From: an uncultured Ruminococcus sp.
Lineage (GTDB): Bacteria > Bacillota > Clostridia > Oscillospirales > Ruminococcaceae
DNA: 64,000 nt
Direction of reading: 5' to 3'
NCBI GenBank assembly: GCA_947627625.1
Contig: CANQWR010000002.1
Coordinates: 124,001-188,000 of the forward strand
The stretch's first letter is position 1; each line of letters opens with the position of its first letter. Below, piece after piece: positions 61,267-64,000 of this stretch. The translations under genes were made by a program, and so were the position numbers. The notes below the pieces were generated by a model that worked only from the letters and a program-made list of their open reading frames with translations, was not told the DNA's origin and did no database searches.

Positions 61267-61824
61267 ATGAAAAAATTTGCAATATACAAGGGGGAGACAG
61301 GTTTTCGCTACCACAGGTATATTGAGAGAATGGACGAACTCGAAGGGGACAGACTGTCCGAAATAATAACCGAAGACAAGCTCCCCGTTGTAATCGACGA
61401 CAGGGGAGGTTATTTCAGATTTGACAGAAATGACTACAATTTTTCGGAGATAATTGAGACCGACAAGGACTGTCCGCTGAGTCTTGAAAAGATGTATTTC
61501 AGAAATGACGACAAGTTCAAACTCGGATGGATCTCCCCCGAAGGCGACACATATTCCTGTGACTACACCTCACATACAAAGTGTGCGAAGGTCATAGCGG
61601 AGAAATTTTTCCCTGAGACTTCTCTTCCGGAGAGGACTCTCGGCAAGGCGGGCTGGCTTAAAGTCATAGACTCTTGGAACGGCACACAGCGTGAACACGG
61701 GCAGTTTGTGTACTCCCTGAGCGGAAAAATCACAAAAAAGCAGGCGGACAGGCTCTTTGACCTTGGACTGTACGACAACGCAGAGGTTCGGGAACTTCTG
61801 AAAAACTGTGAAAATGACTGGTAA
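61267..61824 (+). CDS. Hypothetical protein
   Basis: This 185-residue soluble protein is rich in charged and aromatic residues. I recognise no domain. The C-terminal half (HTKCAKVIAEKFFPETSLPERTLGKAGWLKV) looks like a small helical module, with ITKKQADRLFDLGLY near the end. GGGGGA precedes the ATG. It lies 39 bp after plsY and is followed by repeat copy R7. Confidence 0.65.
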   Translation: MKKFAIYKGETGFRYHRYIERMDELEGDRLSEIITEDKLPVVIDDRGGYFRFDRNDYNFSEIIETDKDCPLSLEKMYFRNDDKFKLGWISPEGDTYSCDYTSHTKCAKVIAEKFFPETSLPERTLGKAGWLKVIDSWNGTQREHGQFVYSLSGKITKKQADRLFDLGLYDNAEVRELLKNCENDW

Positions 61825-61879
61825 AGTATATGGGTGCAGAATTTCGGTTCTGCACTTTTTTATTGGAGCGTTTTTGAGG

Positions 61880-62225
61880 GGGGTATTGTTTTGTGGGGGG
61901 GCTCTGCCCCCCACACCCCCTGCCAAAGGGGGAACCCCCCTTTGGAAACCCGTGATTAGATATTTTTAGTTTTGCGACTATTCAGGTTTAAGCGGAACTG
62001 TATGGGGTGGGAGTGTTTCGTCTGTGGGAATAATCATGGGGGGTCTGGGGGGATACTTCCCCCCAGCGGGGTCAAGGGGCAGAGCCCCTTGTGGGGGTTC
62101 AGGGGGCAAAGCCCCCTGCCTCCTATCGTTCATAAAAAATTATGGACGAAAATCCCAATGGTGCAGGAGACAATTGCCCCCTAATCGTTCATAAAAGAAT
62201 TGGGGGACAAAGTCCCCAATAGTCC
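61880..62225 (-). repeat. GC-rich palindromic interspersed repeat, copy R7
   Basis: It takes up most of the 535-bp gap before oadA. From 62021 it reads as the reverse complement of R1/R4, starting with the end module TGTGGGAATAATCATGGGGG. The linker CGTTCATAAAA is a variant of the CGTTCTAAT linker. The part 61890-61960 is a separate, diverged palindrome set. Two copies of AAATTATGGAC-containing sequence flank the right part. Confidence 0.78.
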
Positions 62226-62275
62226 ACGAAAAAATTATGGACTTCAAGAACATGAATTATAATTTTATTTTTTTC

Positions 62276-62304
62276 TTGAAATTTTATTTTCTATGTGATA
62301 TAAT
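62276..62304 (+). promoter_or_regulatory. Sigma-A-type promoter for oadA
   Basis: TTGAAA (62276-62281), a 17-bp spacer and TATAAT (62299-62304) with an extended -10 TGA, 56 bp before the ATG. Confidence 0.75.
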
Positions 62305-62359
62305 ATAACTGTATGGAATTAAGTGAAAAAAGTTTAATATTATATGAGGAGGCTGGCTT

Positions 62360-63775
62360 ATGAAAAAAGTGCAGATTACTGAAACAGTCCTGCGAGATGC
62401 ACAGCAGTCACTGATCGCCACCCGTATGCCGTATGACGACTACGAGGACATTCTTGACGATATGAACAAGGCAGGATATTATTCGGTCGAGTGTTGGGGC
62501 GGTGCGACATTCGACTCATGTCTGAGGTATCTTGACGAAGATCCTTGGGAGAGACTGAGAAACCTGAAAAAACATCTCCCCGACACGAGACTACAGATGT
62601 TACTGAGAGGACAGAATCTTCTCGGCTACAAACACTATCACGATGACGTGGTTGAGAAGTTCATAGAGCTGTCCATAAAGAACGGAATAGACATAATCCG
62701 TATATTTGACGCTCTGAACGACTTCAGGAACATTGAAACGGCTCTGAAATCTGTCGTAAAGCACAAGAGAAAGAAGACTATAGCGTCGGGTTGCATAGCC
62801 TACACGCAAAGTCCCGTACACACCGTTGACAAGTACATAGAGATGTGCAAGGAACTGAAAGCTATGGGATTTCAGACAATATGCCTGAAAGATATGGCGG
62901 GAACTATGTCGCCGTGGGAGGCTGAACACCTTATAAAGGGCATAAAGGACGCAATCGGTGATATGACACTTATCCTGCACACGCACTGTACAACAGGTAT
63001 GGCTTATATGACACTGACAAAGGCTATAGAGTCGGGAATAGACGTAATAGACTGTGCGGTATCGTCATTTTCGGGAGGCACTTCACAGCCTGCCACGGAG
63101 ACTATGTACTATGCCATGAAACAGTACGGAATAGAGACAGGTCTTGACGAGGACGTTATAAACAAGGTGAACGACTTTTTCAAGCCGTTGAAACAGAAGT
63201 ATATAAACGGCGGTCAGCTAAATCCGAAAAGTCTCGCCACAGATGCACAGGCACTCGTCTACAAAGTACCGGGGGGAATGCTGTCAAATATGATTGCAAA
63301 TCTCACCGACATGAACGCTATGGACAGATTTGACGACGCACTCGCCGAAATTCCGAGAGTGAGGGCGGATATGGGCTATCCTCCGCTTGTTACACCCCTT
63401 TCGCAGATGGTGGGAAATCAGGCTGTCACGAATGTCCTTGTGGGAGAGAGATACAAGAACATCTCAAAAGAGATAAAGAATTACATAAAGGGAGAGTACG
63501 GAATTGCCCCTGCACCCATAGATGAGGAACTCAAAAAGAAAGTACTCGGTGAGGACGGAGAACCTGTGGACTGCCGTGAGGAGGACAAAAAGCGTACGGG
63601 AGAGGATTTCAAGTCCGCAAAAGAGGCACTCGGAGACCTTTGCCGTTGCGAAGAGGACGTTATGAGTTATATTTGCTATCCCGACCAGACTGTCAAATTC
63701 CTCAAAGAGCAGAAGGAAAAGGCAGAGAGAGAATCTGTCTACACCATTGAGGAAATAGACGACAGTGCTGAGTAA
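62360..63775 (+). CDS. oadA: Oxaloacetate decarboxylase alpha subunit / pyruvate carboxylase subunit B
   Basis: This is the carboxyltransferase of biotin-dependent oxaloacetate decarboxylase or related sodium-pump decarboxylases. The 471-residue protein has the HMGL-type barrel with ETVLRDAQQS, the carboxylated Lys in CLKDMAGT and the metal site HTHCTTG, and the conserved carboxylase domain (PGGMLSNM, EIPRVRADMGYPPLVTP). It ends after that domain: no biotinyl domain (M-K-M) is present, so the biotin carrier must be a separate protein. The next gene looks like the gamma subunit. Confidence 0.92.
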   Translation: MKKVQITETVLRDAQQSLIATRMPYDDYEDILDDMNKAGYYSVECWGGATFDSCLRYLDEDPWERLRNLKKHLPDTRLQMLLRGQNLLGYKHYHDDVVEKFIELSIKNGIDIIRIFDALNDFRNIETALKSVVKHKRKKTIASGCIAYTQSPVHTVDKYIEMCKELKAMGFQTICLKDMAGTMSPWEAEHLIKGIKDAIGDMTLILHTHCTTGMAYMTLTKAIESGIDVIDCAVSSFSGGTSQPATETMYYAMKQYGIETGLDEDVINKVNDFFKPLKQKYINGGQLNPKSLATDAQALVYKVPGGMLSNMIANLTDMNAMDRFDDALAEIPRVRADMGYPPLVTPLSQMVGNQAVTNVLVGERYKNISKEIKNYIKGEYGIAPAPIDEELKKKVLGEDGEPVDCREEDKKRTGEDFKSAKEALGDLCRCEEDVMSYICYPDQTVKFLKEQKEKAERESVYTIEEIDDSAE

Positions 63776-63799
63776 AGATCGAGAGGAGTGTTTTTTTCA

Positions 63800-64000
63800 A
63801 TGACGGACTATTCACTTTTTCTTATGAGACAGCTGAGTATAGGTGAAGCGGGAGTTACCGCTATACTCGGCTACTGCGTTGTATTTTTCGGACTTATACT
63901 CCTGATGTGCGTACTCTGCTGCACGGGTTCTTATTTTTCAAGCAGGGACACAAAAAAGGAGACAGAGAGTGCCAGAACTGCAAAGGGAGTCCAAAATAAC
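63800..64000 (+). CDS. Sodium pump decarboxylase gamma subunit (OadG-like), partial
   Basis: This reading frame runs off the end of the window after 67 codons. It starts MTDYSLFLMRQLSIGEAG and has one TM segment (about residues 20-43, ILGYCVVFFGLILLMCVL), then a charged tail. This is the normal layout of OadG, which anchors the decarboxylase to the beta-subunit sodium pump. AGAGGA lies upstream of the ATG. Order alpha-gamma fits a decarboxylase operon that continues outside. Confidence 0.75.
   Translation, partial: MTDYSLFLMRQLSIGEAGVTAILGYCVVFFGLILLMCVLCCTGSYFSSRDTKKETESARTAKGVQNN

Noticed and set aside
1..64000. tRNA or rRNA genes
   Set aside because: No cloverleaf with a GGTTCGAATCC-type T-loop and no rRNA-like conserved stretch was noticed in the intergenic regions; this was by eye only.

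Overview
The window looks like a chromosomal segment of a spore-forming Clostridia bacterium, most likely an Oscillospiraceae/Ruminococcus-type organism. This is an inference from gene content: spoIIIAH followed by the Firmicutes block asp23-nusB-ispA-dxs-tlyA-nadK-argR-recN, the LL-diaminopimelate aminotransferase route (dapL next to dapF), an oxaloacetate-decarboxylase type sodium-pump subunit pair, a DUF177-rpmF pair, strong AGGAGG ribosome binding sites and sigma-A promoters with 17-bp spacers. No rRNA, tRNA, CRISPR array, prophage or transposase was found.

Layout. 1-12 kb (+): sporulation/isoprenoid/DNA-repair block, ending in a histidine phosphatase and a GH42 glycosidase. 12.4-14 kb (+): a class B penicillin-binding protein. 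14.1-25.7 kb (-): a membrane protein and SDR pair; a HIT-PRT-comEC-holA-rnmV-MBOAT-DHHW run; then alaS with a small unknown gene. 26.2-28.8 kb (+): a DUF4241 protein and cardiolipin synthase. 28.9-36 kb: a small HD hydrolase, an amino-acid binding lipoprotein, a PAP2 phosphatase, and a sugar-binding-lipoprotein/GGDEF/HD-GYP group. 36.5-38.6 kb (+): dapF-dapL. 38.7-45.4 kb (-): an apparent six-gene operon of zinc-ribbon/LRR protein, kinase, TerY-like vWA protein, PP2C phosphatase, diguanylate cyclase and a zinc-less cytidine-deaminase-like protein with a Q/P/N/G-rich tail. 45.6-51.1 kb (-): lipoprotein, NAD(P)HX repair enzyme, DUF6106-like protein, PAS-GGDEF-EAL protein and a membrane protein. 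51.7-55.1 kb (+): three D,D-carboxypeptidase-type proteins, two without catalytic residues. 55.2-61.8 kb (+): pgi, a P-loop protein, DUF177-rpmF, DUF512, der, plsY and an unknown. 62.4 kb to the end (+): oadA and the start of an oadG-like gene.

Themes. (1) A kinase/phosphatase/vWA triad (TerY-P type) shares a promoter and terminator with a diguanylate cyclase and a dead deaminase-fold protein; this is the best candidate for a little-described system. (2) Cyclic-di-GMP proteins are dense: three GGDEF proteins (only one with an intact motif), one EAL and one HD-GYP. (3) Several envelope enzymes keep their fold but lack named catalytic residues: the MBOAT/DHHW acetylation pair, two carboxypeptidase paralogues, the GH42 enzyme and the hydrolase part of ComEC. 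(4) A GC-rich palindromic repeat family sits in seven intergenic sites. One copy has clear 32-bp terminal inverted repeats, and two different end modules recur.

Family assignments and catalytic-residue comparisons were made by eye from known motifs; no database search was run.
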